A stretch of DNA of 64,000 nt from an uncultured Rhodobacter sp. (GTDB lineage: Bacteria; Pseudomonadota; Alphaproteobacteria; Rhodobacterales; Rhodobacteraceae), in the NCBI GenBank assembly GCA_945952585.1, contig CAMFII010000010.1:1-64000 (forward strand), read 5' to 3'. Positions 27,935 through 37,319 of this stretch are shown here, in pieces. The translations under genes were made by a program, and so were the position numbers. Every line of letters starts with the position of its first letter. Within the stretch, counting starts at the first letter, position 1. The notes under the pieces were generated by a model that saw only the letters and a program-made list of their open reading frames with translations, made no database searches and was not told where the DNA came from.

Positions 27935-28752
27935 CGCAGTCGCTTGCCGAAATGGCGGTGGAGGTGCTGACCACCTCCGACGGCCGCACCAAGACGGCGC
28001 TCGGACGGCGTCATGCCGCGACCTGGTTCGCCGCCCGGGCCGCCGGTACGCCACTGCCAATCGGCATGGCGACACCGCCGATGCGCCCGGCCCGGCCCGA
28101 TCGGCCCGAACTCTTGCCGCCGCGCGATGTGCCGCGGCGGCGCCCGGGATCGCCAGCGGGGCGCATCGCACTGCTCCACGCCGTTGCACATATCGAGCTG
28201 AACGCGGTCGATCTGCACTGGGACATCGTCGCGCGGTTCGCGGATGTCCCGATGCCGCTTGGCTTCTATGACGACTGGGTCAAGGCGGCGGACGAGGAAG
28301 CCAAGCATTTCAATCTGATCTGCGACTGCCTCGAGGCGATGGGCAGCCATTACGGCGCCCTGCCCGCCCATGCCGGCATGTGGCGCGCGGCCGAAGACAC
28401 TGTGGACGACCTGCCCGGCCGCCTTGCCGTCGTGCCCATGGTGCTCGAGGCGCGCGGGCTCGATGTGACGCCCGGCATGATCGAGATCTTCCGCAAGGCC
28501 GGCGAGACCGCTGCGGTCGAGGCAATGGAGGTGATCTATGCCGAGGAAGTGGGCCATGTCGCCTATGGCTCCAAGTGGTTCAACTTCCTCTGCGGCCGCC
28601 ATGACATGGACCCGAAAGACGCCTTCCACGCGCTGGTGCGCAAGTATTTCCACGGCGCGCTGAAACCACCCTTCAACGAAGAAAAGCGCGCCGAGGCTGG
28701 GCTACCGCCTGATTTCTACTGGCCGCTTGCAGACGAGTCGGCAGACACCTGA
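27931..28752 (+). CDS. DUF455 ferritin-like protein
   Basis: 273 residues. The GTG start overlaps the bcp stop (GTGA), so translation is coupled. The helical core carries di-metal ligands in the ferritin-like pattern: AHIELNAVDLHWD (about 90-102), ADEEAKHFNLI (about 120-130), EARG and AEEVGHVAYGSKWF (about 205-218). DUF455 proteins resemble MiaE and related diiron carboxylate proteins. Pairing with a peroxiredoxin suggests an oxidative-stress or oxygen-linked role (inference). The N-terminal 65 residues contain a Pro/Arg-rich loop (PPRDVPRRRPG). Confidence 0.88.
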
Positions 28753-28988
28753 CGCCGCATTTTCAAGCGCCAAGTGTACGCAAGTTTGAACCTTACGCAG
28801 AGGCATCGGCAGGAAGTCGCCTATTTCCAACGCTGATGCGCAGCTTTTCGGCATCACCTGCGCAAAATCGTTGCGGGTCCCGCATGGCCTCTGCTAGCCC
28901 ACGGTCATCCGGGCGCTTGGGGAATGTCGCGCCGGTATAAAGGCGGCCAACGCCTTGCTACCTTGGGGACATTGGACGGGACGGGGAC
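28753..28988. other. Intergenic region before the M23 peptidase gene
   Basis: 236 bases without a gene or a recognisable repeat. It should hold the promoter of the peptidase-bactofilin pair; TTGCGGG and TATAAAG (28937-28943) are the only promoter-like words I can point to. Confidence 0.4.
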
Positions 28989-30338
28989 GTGACGGGGCAA
29001 CTCTCGCATAAAGTGAATTCTGTGCTCGAGCGCTGGCTGCCAGAACAGCGACTCTTCCTGAAATCGGATACCGACACGCGCTATATCCGCCTGCGACCGG
29101 CGACGCAGCTTGTCGCATTGGTCGGGTCCAGCCTGTTTGTCGCCTGGGCAATCATTGCCTCGGCGATCCTGTTCCTGGGCATGATCTCGGCCGGAACCGC
29201 GCGCGAGCAGGCGCGGCTGGCCAACCAGATGTTCGAAGACCGTCTGGTCGCCATGTCGAGCGACCGCGACGCCCGTTCGGTCGAAGCGCAAAGCGCGCAG
29301 GCCCGCTTCAATCTGGCGCTCGATCAGGTCTCGCAGATGCAGGCGCGGCTTCTGGCCTCGGAAGACCGTCGGCGCGAGCTTGAGACCGGGATCGACGTGA
29401 TCCAGAAGACCCTGCGCCGCACCATCAAGGAACGGGACGAGGCGCGCAGCCAGCTGGTCGAGGTTTCGGCCCAGCTTCAGGCGGAAAGCGGATCGGTCCA
29501 GACTGATGACAGCCGCCAGCAGGACATGCAGGCGACACTCGCCGTGCTGACGGATGCCCTGACCGATACCGCCTCGGAACGCGACCAGATGGCGGTCGCA
29601 ACGGCGCAGGCCCGGGATCAGGCGGCGGCATCCGAGATGGACCTCAAGTTGATGGAAGAGCGTAACGACGCGATCTTCGACCAGCTCGAGCAGGCGGTGA
29701 CCGTCTCGATGGAACCGCTCGACAAGATGTTCCGCTCGGTTGGGCTGAACCCGGATTCGGTCCTGGCCCAGGTGCGCCGCGGCTATTCCGGCCAAGGCGG
29801 CCCCCTGACCCCAATTTCGCTGTCGACCAAAAGCGATCCGTCCGGCCTTGGATCTTCCGAGGAAGCGAGGGCCAACGGCATTCTGACAGCGCTGGACCGC
29901 ATGAACATGTATCGCATCGCCTCGGGCAAGATTCCGGTGGCGATCCCGCTCAAGACCAGCTTCCGCTACACCTCGGGTTTCGGTGGGCGTGACGACCCGA
30001 TGGGCCGTGGTCACCGGATCCATGAGGGCGTCGATCTGGCTGGCGCCTATGGCTCGCCCGTCTATTCGACCGCCGATGGCGTCGTCGTCTATGCCGGCTG
30101 GGAAAGCGGGTATGGCCAGTTGGTCCGCATCCGCCACGACTTCGGACTCGAGACTCGCTACGGCCACCTGTCGCGAATTCGTGTGAGTGTCGGCGACAAG
30201 GTATCGCGCGGAGACCGGATCGGTGATATGGGCAGTACGGGCCGGTCGACCGGCACGCATCTCCACTACGAAGTCCGGGTCGATGGAACCGCCAAAAACC
30301 CGATGACGTTCCTAAAGGCAGCGCGAAATGTTTTCTAA
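28989..30338 (+). CDS. M23 (LytM-type) peptidoglycan endopeptidase with membrane anchor and coiled coil
   Basis: 449 residues. Membrane helix at about 36-62 (LVALVGSSLFVAWAIIASAILFLG), a long charged coiled coil (about 70-220), then an M23 domain (about 315-425). Zinc ligands are visible: GHRIHEGVDLAG (His and Asp) and THLHYEVRVDG (HxH). The domain cleaves peptide crosslinks of peptidoglycan in the periplasm. GTG start at 28989. It overlaps the bactofilin gene by 11 bases; in Hyphomonas and Helicobacter such pairs (LmdC-BacA, Csd1-CcmA) shape the cell wall locally, which is the likely job here. Confidence 0.93.
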   Translation: MTGQLSHKVNSVLERWLPEQRLFLKSDTDTRYIRLRPATQLVALVGSSLFVAWAIIASAILFLGMISAGTAREQARLANQMFEDRLVAMSSDRDARSVEAQSAQARFNLALDQVSQMQARLLASEDRRRELETGIDVIQKTLRRTIKERDEARSQLVEVSAQLQAESGSVQTDDSRQQDMQATLAVLTDALTDTASERDQMAVATAQARDQAAASEMDLKLMEERNDAIFDQLEQAVTVSMEPLDKMFRSVGLNPDSVLAQVRRGYSGQGGPLTPISLSTKSDPSGLGSSEEARANGILTALDRMNMYRIASGKIPVAIPLKTSFRYTSGFGGRDDPMGRGHRIHEGVDLAGAYGSPVYSTADGVVVYAGWESGYGQLVRIRHDFGLETRYGHLSRIRVSVGDKVSRGDRIGDMGSTGRSTGTHLHYEVRVDGTAKNPMTFLKAARNVF

Positions 30339-30852
30339 GAGCCGAATCAACGAACCCGGGCCCAAGTCCGGTTCAGAACCGGAGCGCCCGAAGGCGCCAG
30401 AGACTGCAGCGAAAAGTTCAATGGATTTCACCTCCCCCGCCGGCAAGGCCAAGCCCGGTGCCTCGGTCCTTTCCTCGGACCTGACGGTTGTCGGCAACCT
30501 CAAGACCACCGGCGACATCCAGATCGAAGGCACGGTCGAGGGCGACATCCGCGCCCATCTGCTGACCGTCGGCGAAAGCGCAACCATCCGCGGCGAGATC
30601 GTCGCCGATGATATCGTGGTCAACGGCCGGGTGATCGGCCGCGTCCGCGGCCTCAAAGTCCGCCTGACCTCGACCGCGCGTGTTGAAGGCGACATCATCC
30701 ACAAGACCATCGCCATCGAAAGCGGCGCGCATTTCGAAGGCTCGGTCCAGCGTCAGGACGATCCGTTGCAAAACGGGCGCCCTGCCCTTGCAGCACCGGC
30801 GCCGGCCGCTTCGGCCGCGAGCACGGCCACGGCAAAGCCCGACGCCGTCTGA
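30328..30852 (+). CDS. Bactofilin
   Basis: 174 residues: a disordered basic/Pro-rich N-terminus (about 1-45), a central polymer-forming beta-helix (SVLSSDLTVVGNLKTTGDIQIEGTVEGDIRA to GAHFEGSVQ, about 46-145) with the regular Val/Ile-Gly repeat of DUF583 proteins, and an Ala/Pro-rich tail. Bactofilins assemble into cytoplasmic, membrane-associated filaments that position wall enzymes. The start ATG overlaps the 3' end of the M23 peptidase gene, implying coupled translation and a shared complex. Terminator at 30872-30899. Confidence 0.95.
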   Translation: MFSKSRINEPGPKSGSEPERPKAPETAAKSSMDFTSPAGKAKPGASVLSSDLTVVGNLKTTGDIQIEGTVEGDIRAHLLTVGESATIRGEIVADDIVVNGRVIGRVRGLKVRLTSTARVEGDIIHKTIAIESGAHFEGSVQRQDDPLQNGRPALAAPAPAASAASTATAKPDAV

Positions 30853-30871
30853 TCCAGGGACGCAAGAAGTC

Positions 30872-30899
30872 AAAACGGGGCGCCTGGCGCCCCGTTTTT
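30872..30899 (+). terminator. Terminator after bactofilin
   Basis: AAAACGGGGCG and CGCCCCGTTTT arms with a CCTGG loop, ending in TTTTT; 20 bases after the bactofilin stop. Confidence 0.92.
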
Positions 30900-30978
30900 C
30901 ATTGCATCAACTCACTGGTCGTGAAGCTGTCGTGCAGACGCGGCGCGGGTTTGGCCCGCGCCTTTGTCCTTTCCGGGT

Positions 30979-31761
30979 TCAGCCCACCGCCCGGCGATAC
31001 AGGTGCCAGCTGGCATGGCCCAGCACCGGCAGCGCGATGAAGAGGCCGAGGAAGGCCGGCACCATGCCTACCAGCAGGAAGCTGGCGATCAGACCGGCCC
31101 AGCTTGCCATCACCCGCGGATTGGCCAGGCAGACGGCGATGCTGGTCCGCATCGCGGTGACGAAGTCGACGTCGCGATCCAGAAGCATCGGCATGCTGAT
31201 GACGGTCAGCGCGAACAGGACCCCAGCCAGCAGGCCGCCCAGCATGCTGCCCACGGCAAACATGGCGATGCCGCGGAGGGAGCCGATGAAATCGAGCGGC
31301 TCCGACAGGTCGCCCATGGTCATGGTGCCGAAGAAGGCCGCGAACAGGCCGTAAGCCAGCAGGATCCAGGCCATGAATACGAAGAAGATGACGACGATCA
31401 TGAAGGGCAGTTGCCCCTGTCGCTGTCCCCAGATCACCCCCAGGATCGAGCCGAACCGCAGGGGTTCCCCCTTTTCCAGCCGGCGGCTGACCTCGTAAAG
31501 CCCAACAGCGGCGAAGGGTGCGACCAGCGGGAACCCCCCGGCGAAGGGAATGATCCACCAGACCTGCCCCTTTAGCGTGAACAGCACCCAGAGAGCGATG
31601 CCGGCCAGGACATAGACCGCGCTGAAGAACAGGCCATAGAACGGCGCCCGGCGGAAATCGCGCCCCCCGGCCGCAAGGGCCGCGTCGATATCGGCGATGC
31701 TGATCGTCCGCACGGTCGGCTCGGCAGGGGCCTGGGTATCGGTCATGGTGGCTGTGGTCAT
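30979..31761 (-). CDS. DUF2189 membrane protein (paralog 2)
   Basis: 260 residues. A short acidic N-terminus leads to IADIDAALAAGGRDFRRAPFYGLFFSAVYVLAG, the DUF2189 opening (W/G-R-D-F-x-x-A-P), then about six membrane helices and the conserved ISMPMLLDRDVDFVTAMRTSIAVCLANP, ending GHASWHLYRRAV. Function unknown; the family is thought to be related to RDD/YesL-like inner-membrane proteins. ATG 31761 has GGGAGACGAG before it. It is the second of a tandem pair; the first lies 70 bases upstream on the same strand and is clearly similar along the full length. Confidence 0.9.
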   Translation of the reverse strand: MTTATMTDTQAPAEPTVRTISIADIDAALAAGGRDFRRAPFYGLFFSAVYVLAGIALWVLFTLKGQVWWIIPFAGGFPLVAPFAAVGLYEVSRRLEKGEPLRFGSILGVIWGQRQGQLPFMIVVIFFVFMAWILLAYGLFAAFFGTMTMGDLSEPLDFIGSLRGIAMFAVGSMLGGLLAGVLFALTVISMPMLLDRDVDFVTAMRTSIAVCLANPRVMASWAGLIASFLLVGMVPAFLGLFIALPVLGHASWHLYRRAVG

Positions 31762-31831
31762 CTCGTCTCCCTTTTTGGATTCTTGCCCGGCGGCGGCCCC
31801 TCTCGTCCCGGCCGCCTTCGGGCGCATCTGT

Positions 31832-32608
31832 CTAGCTCAATGCCTTTCGGTAGAGGTGCCAGGTCGCGTGACCCAGCACCGGCAGGACAAGGAACAGGCC
31901 GAGGAAACCCGGCAGCATTCCCAGGAACAGCAGGGCGGAAATGATGACACCCCAGCCGAGCATCACCACCGGATTCTCGCGCACACAGGCGAGGCTCGTC
32001 AGCATCGCGGTGACGAAATCGACCTCGCGGTCCAGAAGCAGCGGCAGGCTGACCACGGTCAGCGAGAACAGGAGCGTGGCGAACACCGCGCCGACCAGCG
32101 TGCCGACGGTCAGGAACATCAGCCCGTTCGGCGTCAGGAACACCTCGAAGGACGAGGTGACGTTGGTCATCACGCTGAGGCCCATGAAGAGCGCAAAGAT
32201 CATGTGGGCAAGAAAGTTCCAGAACAGGAAGAACACCACGATCACCGCCGCCATCGACGGGATCTGCCGGTCCTTCTGGCGGAAGATCACGCCAAGGACG
32301 CCCCTCCAGTCGAGCGGCTCACCCACCTCCAGCCGCCGGCTGACCTCGTAAAGGCCACAGGCGAGGAACGGCATGAGGATCGGGAACCCGGCCGAGGCGG
32401 GCAGCGTCCACCAGATCTGGCCCTTGGCCGTGACCGCCCAGAGGATCAGCCAGCCGCCCGCGACATAGACGGCCGCGAAGAACAGTCCGTAAAGCGGCGC
32501 ACGGGTGAAGTCGCGCCAGCCTGCGGCAAGGCAGGCGCGCAGGTCGGCAAATGTGACCGTATTCACCTCCGGCACCGCTGGCGGGCCGGCGAGACCCTCC
32601 TCGGTCAT
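31832..32608 (-). CDS. DUF2189 membrane protein (paralog 1)
   Basis: 258 residues with the same plan as its neighbour: VTFADLRACLAAGWRDFTRAPLYGLFFAAVYVAGG, about six helices, VSLPLLLDREVDFVTAMLTSLACVRENPVVML and the end GHATWHLYRKALS. Identity to the downstream copy is highest in the N-terminal 35 residues and around the LLDR-VDFVTAM segment and lower in the middle loop, so the duplication is not recent. ATG 32608 follows AGGAGGATCG. Divergent from the Imm11 gene; an AT-rich segment at 32655-32690 separates them. Confidence 0.9.
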   Translation of the reverse strand: MTEEGLAGPPAVPEVNTVTFADLRACLAAGWRDFTRAPLYGLFFAAVYVAGGWLILWAVTAKGQIWWTLPASAGFPILMPFLACGLYEVSRRLEVGEPLDWRGVLGVIFRQKDRQIPSMAAVIVVFFLFWNFLAHMIFALFMGLSVMTNVTSSFEVFLTPNGLMFLTVGTLVGAVFATLLFSLTVVSLPLLLDREVDFVTAMLTSLACVRENPVVMLGWGVIISALLFLGMLPGFLGLFLVLPVLGHATWHLYRKALS

Positions 32609-32766
32609 CGCGATCCTCCTACTCCTCGTTGGTTACGCTAACGGAAGGAGGGAAGAGCAATCAATTCCATATATTGGATTTTGCATTTACGGGGACCGCA
32701 ACCTGCGCTTGTAACGCGCGTCCGGGTTGCGTTAGGGTCGGACTGGTGAAGCCGGGAGGTTGTGCG

Positions 32767-33393
32767 GTGACGAGTGGATTGCCGAAGATCTGGGCGACGG
32801 ATTTCGAGACGAAGCCGGTCAACATGACAAAGCTCGATCCGCGCTATAGCGGACAGCCTATGGATTACATCAATCTCTACGATGCGCGCGTTCCTGTGAC
32901 TCGCGAGCAGGCGCCGGACTATCTGTTTTTCGACAAGACGGGATACCCGGAAAAGTTGAAGTCCAGCCTGCATGACCTCTTCAAGGTCGGAGGTGGCATC
33001 ATCGTCATCTCCGAGCGCTTTCACGATCTCCTGCAGGGTTTTGATCTCGGTCCGACGCAACTGATCGAGGTGCCGGTCTTCGAATATGACCAGCAGCGGC
33101 AGCGGCCGGGGCGGTTCTGGATCCTGCACATCGTCGCGCAGAAGACCGAGTTCGTGCCGGAGGCGTCTGAGAATGTGGAGATAGCCAGGAACGGAAAAGC
33201 TTGGTGGCCAGACCCGGCGATGCGAGGTGACGATGTTATCGCGGTGCGCGCATCCGCTGCCGAGGGTCCCGATCTGTGGGTCGATCCAACCCTGATTGAC
33301 CGCATCTTCGTCTCCGACCGCCTCTACCGGGCGATCAAGACCGAGAAGATCACCGCGCGGTCGCTGAAGTTCAAACCCTGTCGGGTGGTCTGA
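32767..33393 (+). CDS. Imm11-type (DUF1629) immunity-like protein, orphan
   Basis: 208 residues starting MTSGLPKIWATDFETKPV at a GTG after GGGAGG. The C-terminal part (VSDRLYRAIKTEKITARSLKFKPCRV) and the middle (ISERFHDLLQGFDLG) match the Imm11/DUF1629 family, whose members are usually immunity proteins encoded next to polymorphic-toxin genes. No toxin-like ORF lies beside it: DUF2189 is on one side and prfB on the other. Codon use is less GC-biased than in neighbours (frequent ATA, AAA, TTG, TCT), consistent with acquisition. Paired palindromes (33412-33458) follow the stop codon. Confidence 0.75.
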   Translation: MTSGLPKIWATDFETKPVNMTKLDPRYSGQPMDYINLYDARVPVTREQAPDYLFFDKTGYPEKLKSSLHDLFKVGGGIIVISERFHDLLQGFDLGPTQLIEVPVFEYDQQRQRPGRFWILHIVAQKTEFVPEASENVEIARNGKAWWPDPAMRGDDVIAVRASAAEGPDLWVDPTLIDRIFVSDRLYRAIKTEKITARSLKFKPCRVV

Positions 33394-33411
33394 GGCGCGG
33401 CGGGGCACGGA

Positions 33412-33458
33412 CCAAAAGTCTTCGAAGACTTTTGGCAAATTCCTTCGAAGGAATTTGC
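33412..33458. repeat. Two adjoining 24-bp palindromes with TTCGAA cores
   Basis: The first (33412-33435) has arms CCAAAAGTCTTC / GAAGACTTTTGG; the second (33435-33458) has arms GCAAATTCCTTC / GAAGGAATTTGC. Both are perfect and share one base. They lie between the convergent Imm11 and prfB stop codons and probably act as bidirectional terminators: runs of A/T in the arms give U tails on both strands. A similar pair of stems occurs at 57600-57654. Confidence 0.8.
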
Positions 33459-33474
33459 CTGAGCCCCTGCGGCC

Positions 33475-34602
33475 CTAGTCCTCGGCGTTGGCCTCGGCGC
33501 GGCTCTTTCCGGCGACGTCCATCGCCAGCGTCGCGGCCATGAACTGATCCAGATCACCGTCGAGCACGCCTTGGGTGTCCGAGGTCTCGACCCCGGTGCG
33601 CAAATCCTTCACCATCTGGTAGGGTTGAAGAACGTAGGACCGGATCTGGTTGCCCCAGCCGGCATCGCCCTTGGCCTCGTGGGCCGCGTTGATCGCCTCG
33701 GTCCGCTTGCGCAGTTCCAGCTCGTAGAGCCGCGATTTCAGCGCGTTCATCGCGATCTCGCGGTTCTGGTGCTGCGACTTCATCGAGCTGGTGACGACGA
33801 TGTTGGTCGGAAGGTGGGTGATCCGCACGGCAGAGTCGGTGGTGTTGACGTGCTGGCCGCCCGCGCCCGAGGACCGGTAGGTGTCGATGCGGATGTCGGA
33901 GGCCGGAATCTCGATCTCGATATTGTCGTCGACCACCGGATAGACCCAGACCGACGAGAACGAGGTATGCCGCCGCGCCGCCGAGTCATAGGGCGAGATG
34001 CGCACAAGACGATGGACGCCCGATTCCGACTTTAGCCAGCCATAGGCGTTCGGCCCGGAGATCTTGTAGGCGGCCGACTTGATCCCCGCTTCTTCGCCCG
34101 GACTTTCCGACTGAAGCTCGACCGTGTAGCCCTTCTTCTCGGCCCAACGGACATACATCCGCGCCAGCATGTTGGCCCAGTCGCAGCTTTCGGTGCCGCC
34201 GGCCCCGGCGTTGATTTCGAGGTAGGTGTCGTTGCCGTCGGCCTCGCCGTTCAGCAGCGCCTCGACCTCCTTGGCAGAGGCGAGTTCGACCAGCTTCTTG
34301 AGCGCGCCCTCGGCCTCGGTGACGATCTCGGTATCGCCCTCGGCCTCGCCCAGTTCGATGAGTTCGACATTGTCCTTCAGCCCGCTCTCGATCAGGCGAT
34401 AGGTCGAGACCTGGTCCAGAAGCGCCTGCCGCTCACGCATCAGCTTCTGCGCGCGGGCGGGGTCCGACCAGAGGTCGCCGTCTTCGATCATGGCGTTGAA
34501 TTCTTCCAGCCGGTGCGGGGCGGTTTCCCAGTCCATCCTCTGGGCAAGCAGCGTCAGCGACTTCTTGATCGCTTCGACGTTGTTCTGGGTTTCGGCGCGC
34601 AT
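33475..34602 (-). CDS. prfB: Peptide chain release factor 2
   Basis: 375 residues. Reads UGA and UAA and triggers peptide release. The catalytic GGQ is in [16 protein letters not shown]. The stop-codon recognition tripeptide appears as SPY ([15 protein letters not shown]) instead of the E. coli SPF. The gene is a single open frame from ATG 34602; I looked for the internal UGA and CUU frameshift site used for autoregulation in many bacteria and it is not there. It lies 87 bases downstream of mrcA on the same strand and ends next to the paired palindromes. Confidence 0.97.
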   Translation of the reverse strand: MRAETQNNVEAIKKSLTLLAQRMDWETAPHRLEEFNAMIEDGDLWSDPARAQKLMRERQALLDQVSTYRLIESGLKDNVELIELGEAEGDTEIVTEAEGALKKLVELASAKEVEALLNGEADGNDTYLEINAGAGGTESCDWANMLARMYVRWAEKKGYTVELQSESPGEEAGIKSAAYKISGPNAYGWLKSESGVHRLVRISPYDSAARRHTSFSSVWVYPVVDDNIEIEIPASDIRIDTYRSSGAGGQHVNTTDSAVRITHLPTNIVVTSSMKSQHQNREIAMNALKSRLYELELRKRTEAINAAHEAKGDAGWGNQIRSYVLQPYQMVKDLRTGVETSDTQGVLDGDLDQFMAATLAMDVAGKSRAEANAED

Positions 34603-34689
34603 CGGTTCTGCATCCTTCGAAGGTCGGGGCGGAGATAGCGGTTCAGAGGTCGCGGGGCAAGGCCCGCTGCCCCTGCCCTGCCTCGCCTG

Positions 34690-37233
34690 TCAGTAAAGGC
34701 CGCCCGAGCTCAGCGTGCCAAAATCGGCCTTCTTGGGGATCACGGCCCGCTCGCCGGTCGAGGTGGTCACGGCCGAACCGCCGTCCTCTGATCCATCCGT
34801 CTCGCCCGCCGAGAAGAGCGGCAGGTTCGAGCCCATGGCGAAGCCGCCGTCGACCACGGCCTGGGCAAAGGCGGTGTCCTGCTGGCCCTCGCGGAAGTAT
34901 TCGGCCTGGACGTTCGGGCCGGTCGCATCGTCGGGCAGCCGCGCACCAGAATAGCGGTCGACCTTCACGAAATAGCCGCCGGGCGGCACCTTGAACTCGG
35001 TGCCCCCGTATTTCTTGACCGCCTCTTCCATGAAGGTCTGGAACACCGGCGCGCAGGTGCCGCCGCCCGAGGCGCCGCCAAGGCTGCGCGGCTGGTCATA
35101 GCCGATGTAGCAGCCGGCCACGAGGTTCGAGCTGAAGCCGATGAACCACACGTCCTTGGCATCGTTGGTGGTGCCGGTCTTGCCAGCGATCGGGACCGGC
35201 AGGTGGATGCCACGACCGGTGCCGCGCTGGATGACGCCCTGCATCATCGAGGTCAGTTCGTAGGCGGTGATCGGGTCCATCACCCGCTCGCGGTCGGCGA
35301 TGATCGCCGGTGCATCGCCGGCATCGAGGCTCGCCAGCTGGCAATCCTCGCATTTGCGGTCGTCGTGGCGGTAGATGGTGCGGCCGTAGCGGTCCTGCAC
35401 CCGGTCGACCAGCGTCGGTTCCACCCGCTCGCCGCCGTTGGCGAACATGGCGTAGGCGGCGACCATCTTGAACAGCGTCGTCTCCTGCGCGCCAAGGGCG
35501 TTCGCCAGGAAGGGACTCATCGGGTTGTAGACGCCGAACAGCTCGGCATATTTCGCGACCGTCTCCATCCCGATCGCCTGCGCGATCCGGACGGTCATCA
35601 GGTTCCGGCTCTGCTCGATCCCGACCCGCATCGGCGCGGGACCATAGAACTTGTTCGAGGCGTTCTTGGGCTTCCACAGCCCCTCGGGCGTGTTCACCTC
35701 GATCGGCGCGTCGATGACGATGGTGGCGGGCGTAAAGCCCGAGTCGAGCGCCGCGGCATAGACGAAGGGCTTGAAGCTCGACCCCGGCTGCCGCTGTGCC
35801 TGAGTGGCGCGGTTGAAGACCGAGGACTGGTAGCTGAAGCCGCCCTGCATGGCGATGACGCGGCCGGTGTTGACGTCCATGGCCATGAAGGCGCCCTGGA
35901 TCTCGGGCACCTGCCGCAGGGACCAGCGCTTGACGCTGCCGTCATCGGCCGTCAGCCGCGTCACCAGAACCACGTCGCCGACATCGACCAGATCGCCCGG
36001 CACCTTGGCCTTGGGGCCAAGCTTGCCCTCCGCCTCGCGCTTGCGGGCCCAGGTCACGTCTTCGGCGGGTATCTCCTGCGTGCCATCAAAGCCCTCGACC
36101 CCGATGGTCGCCACGCCGCCCTCGGTCGATAGCACGACCGCTGGATACCAACCGGTGATGTCGCGGGGCACTTCCACCTTGGACAGGGCGATGCGCCAGT
36201 CGTCGGCGCCCAGATCCCCCTGGGGGATCGTCTTGCGGGTCCCGCGCCAGACACCGAGCCCACGGTCATATTTCTCGAGCCCCTGCCGCAAGGCGAAGGC
36301 CGCCCGCTCCTGCAGTTCGGGGTCCACGGTCGCACGGATGGTCAGGCCGCCCGCGAAGAACTGGTCTTCGCCGAAGCTGCCCGACAGCTGGCGGCGGATT
36401 TCATCGGTGAAGTAGCTGCGCGGCGGCAGGGTTGAACGGAAGGCGGGGAAGTCACCGCTCTGCACGGTCTTCAGCGGCTCGGCCTTGGCGGTTTCGTAGG
36501 TCGCCTGGTCGATATAGCCATTCTCCAGCATCTGGCCGAGAACATAGTTCCGCCGGTCGACCGCGTCCTGATAGTTGCGCACCGGGTGAAGCTCCGCGGG
36601 CTTCTTCGGCAGGGCGGCAAGATAGGCCACCTCGCCGGCGGTCAGCTCCGTCAGCGGCTTGTTGAAATAGGTCTGGGCCGCGGCGGTGACGCCGTAGGAG
36701 TTCTGGCCGAGGAAGATCTCGTTGAGGTAAAGTTCAAGGATCTTGTCCTTGGACAGCGTCTTTTCGATGTTCGAGGCAAGGATGATCTCCTTGATCTTGC
36801 GCTCGCCCGTCCGCTCGCCGCCAAGCAGGAAGTTCTTCATCACCTGCTGGGTAATGGTCGAGGCTCCGCGCGTATTCTCGCCCCGCGACACGATAGCATC
36901 GCGCAGAGCGCCTGCCATCGACGTCACGTCGTAGCCCTTGTGGTGGTAGAAGTTCTTGTCCTCGGCGCTGATGAAGGCGTCCTTCACCAGATCGGGAATG
37001 TCCTCGATCGGCGTGAACAGGCGGCGTTCATCGGCGAATTCGTCGATGATCTCGCCCTCGCCGGAATAGATCCGGCTCATGGTCTTCGGCGCATAATTCG
37101 CCAGGCTGGCGCTGTCGGGCAGATCGCGGCTGTACATGTAGAAGACGCCGCCCACGATGAGCGCGACGAAGAACAGGCCGAGCGTGACCATCGTGAAGAT
37201 GGCCCCGAAGAAGGAACCGATGAACCTGAGCAA
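34690..37233 (-). CDS. mrcA: Penicillin-binding protein 1A (class A, glycosyltransferase/transpeptidase)
   Basis: 847 residues. Polymerises and crosslinks peptidoglycan. N-terminal membrane helix (about 5-33), GT51 glycosyltransferase domain (about 60-230; ISAEDKNFYHHKGYD, RGASTITQQVMKNFLL, LYLNEIFLGQNSYGV), an OB-like insertion (about 310-430) and a transpeptidase domain with SxxK in PGSSFKPFVY, SRN in QSRNLMTV and KTG in IAGKTGTTND. The start is TTG 37233, with GGGAG seven bases upstream; the frame runs on to 37410 with no family sequence. Operon amiC-mrcA-prfB. Confidence 0.95.
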   Translation of the reverse strand: MLRFIGSFFGAIFTMVTLGLFFVALIVGGVFYMYSRDLPDSASLANYAPKTMSRIYSGEGEIIDEFADERRLFTPIEDIPDLVKDAFISAEDKNFYHHKGYDVTSMAGALRDAIVSRGENTRGASTITQQVMKNFLLGGERTGERKIKEIILASNIEKTLSKDKILELYLNEIFLGQNSYGVTAAAQTYFNKPLTELTAGEVAYLAALPKKPAELHPVRNYQDAVDRRNYVLGQMLENGYIDQATYETAKAEPLKTVQSGDFPAFRSTLPPRSYFTDEIRRQLSGSFGEDQFFAGGLTIRATVDPELQERAAFALRQGLEKYDRGLGVWRGTRKTIPQGDLGADDWRIALSKVEVPRDITGWYPAVVLSTEGGVATIGVEGFDGTQEIPAEDVTWARKREAEGKLGPKAKVPGDLVDVGDVVLVTRLTADDGSVKRWSLRQVPEIQGAFMAMDVNTGRVIAMQGGFSYQSSVFNRATQAQRQPGSSFKPFVYAAALDSGFTPATIVIDAPIEVNTPEGLWKPKNASNKFYGPAPMRVGIEQSRNLMTVRIAQAIGMETVAKYAELFGVYNPMSPFLANALGAQETTLFKMVAAYAMFANGGERVEPTLVDRVQDRYGRTIYRHDDRKCEDCQLASLDAGDAPAIIADRERVMDPITAYELTSMMQGVIQRGTGRGIHLPVPIAGKTGTTNDAKDVWFIGFSSNLVAGCYIGYDQPRSLGGASGGGTCAPVFQTFMEEAVKKYGGTEFKVPPGGYFVKVDRYSGARLPDDATGPNVQAEYFREGQQDTAFAQAVVDGGFAMGSNLPLFSAGETDGSEDGGSAVTTSTGERAVIPKKADFGTLSSGGLY

Positions 37234-37319
37234 AAGCGACTCCCGAAAGGATGCCCCCCTATACAGGGGAATGCCGGGAAAGGTCAAAACCCGATGGGAT
37301 GAACTGAGCGTGAGCCGCC

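Noticed and set aside
32634-32644. GTTA-CG-CTAAC near the DUF2189/Imm11 promoters as a gap-type operator
   Set aside because: It is one base shorter in the centre (CG rather than GCGC), so it does not match the 12-bp palindrome.
33475-34602. Programmed frameshift in prfB
   Set aside because: No internal stop codon; one uninterrupted frame from the ATG.
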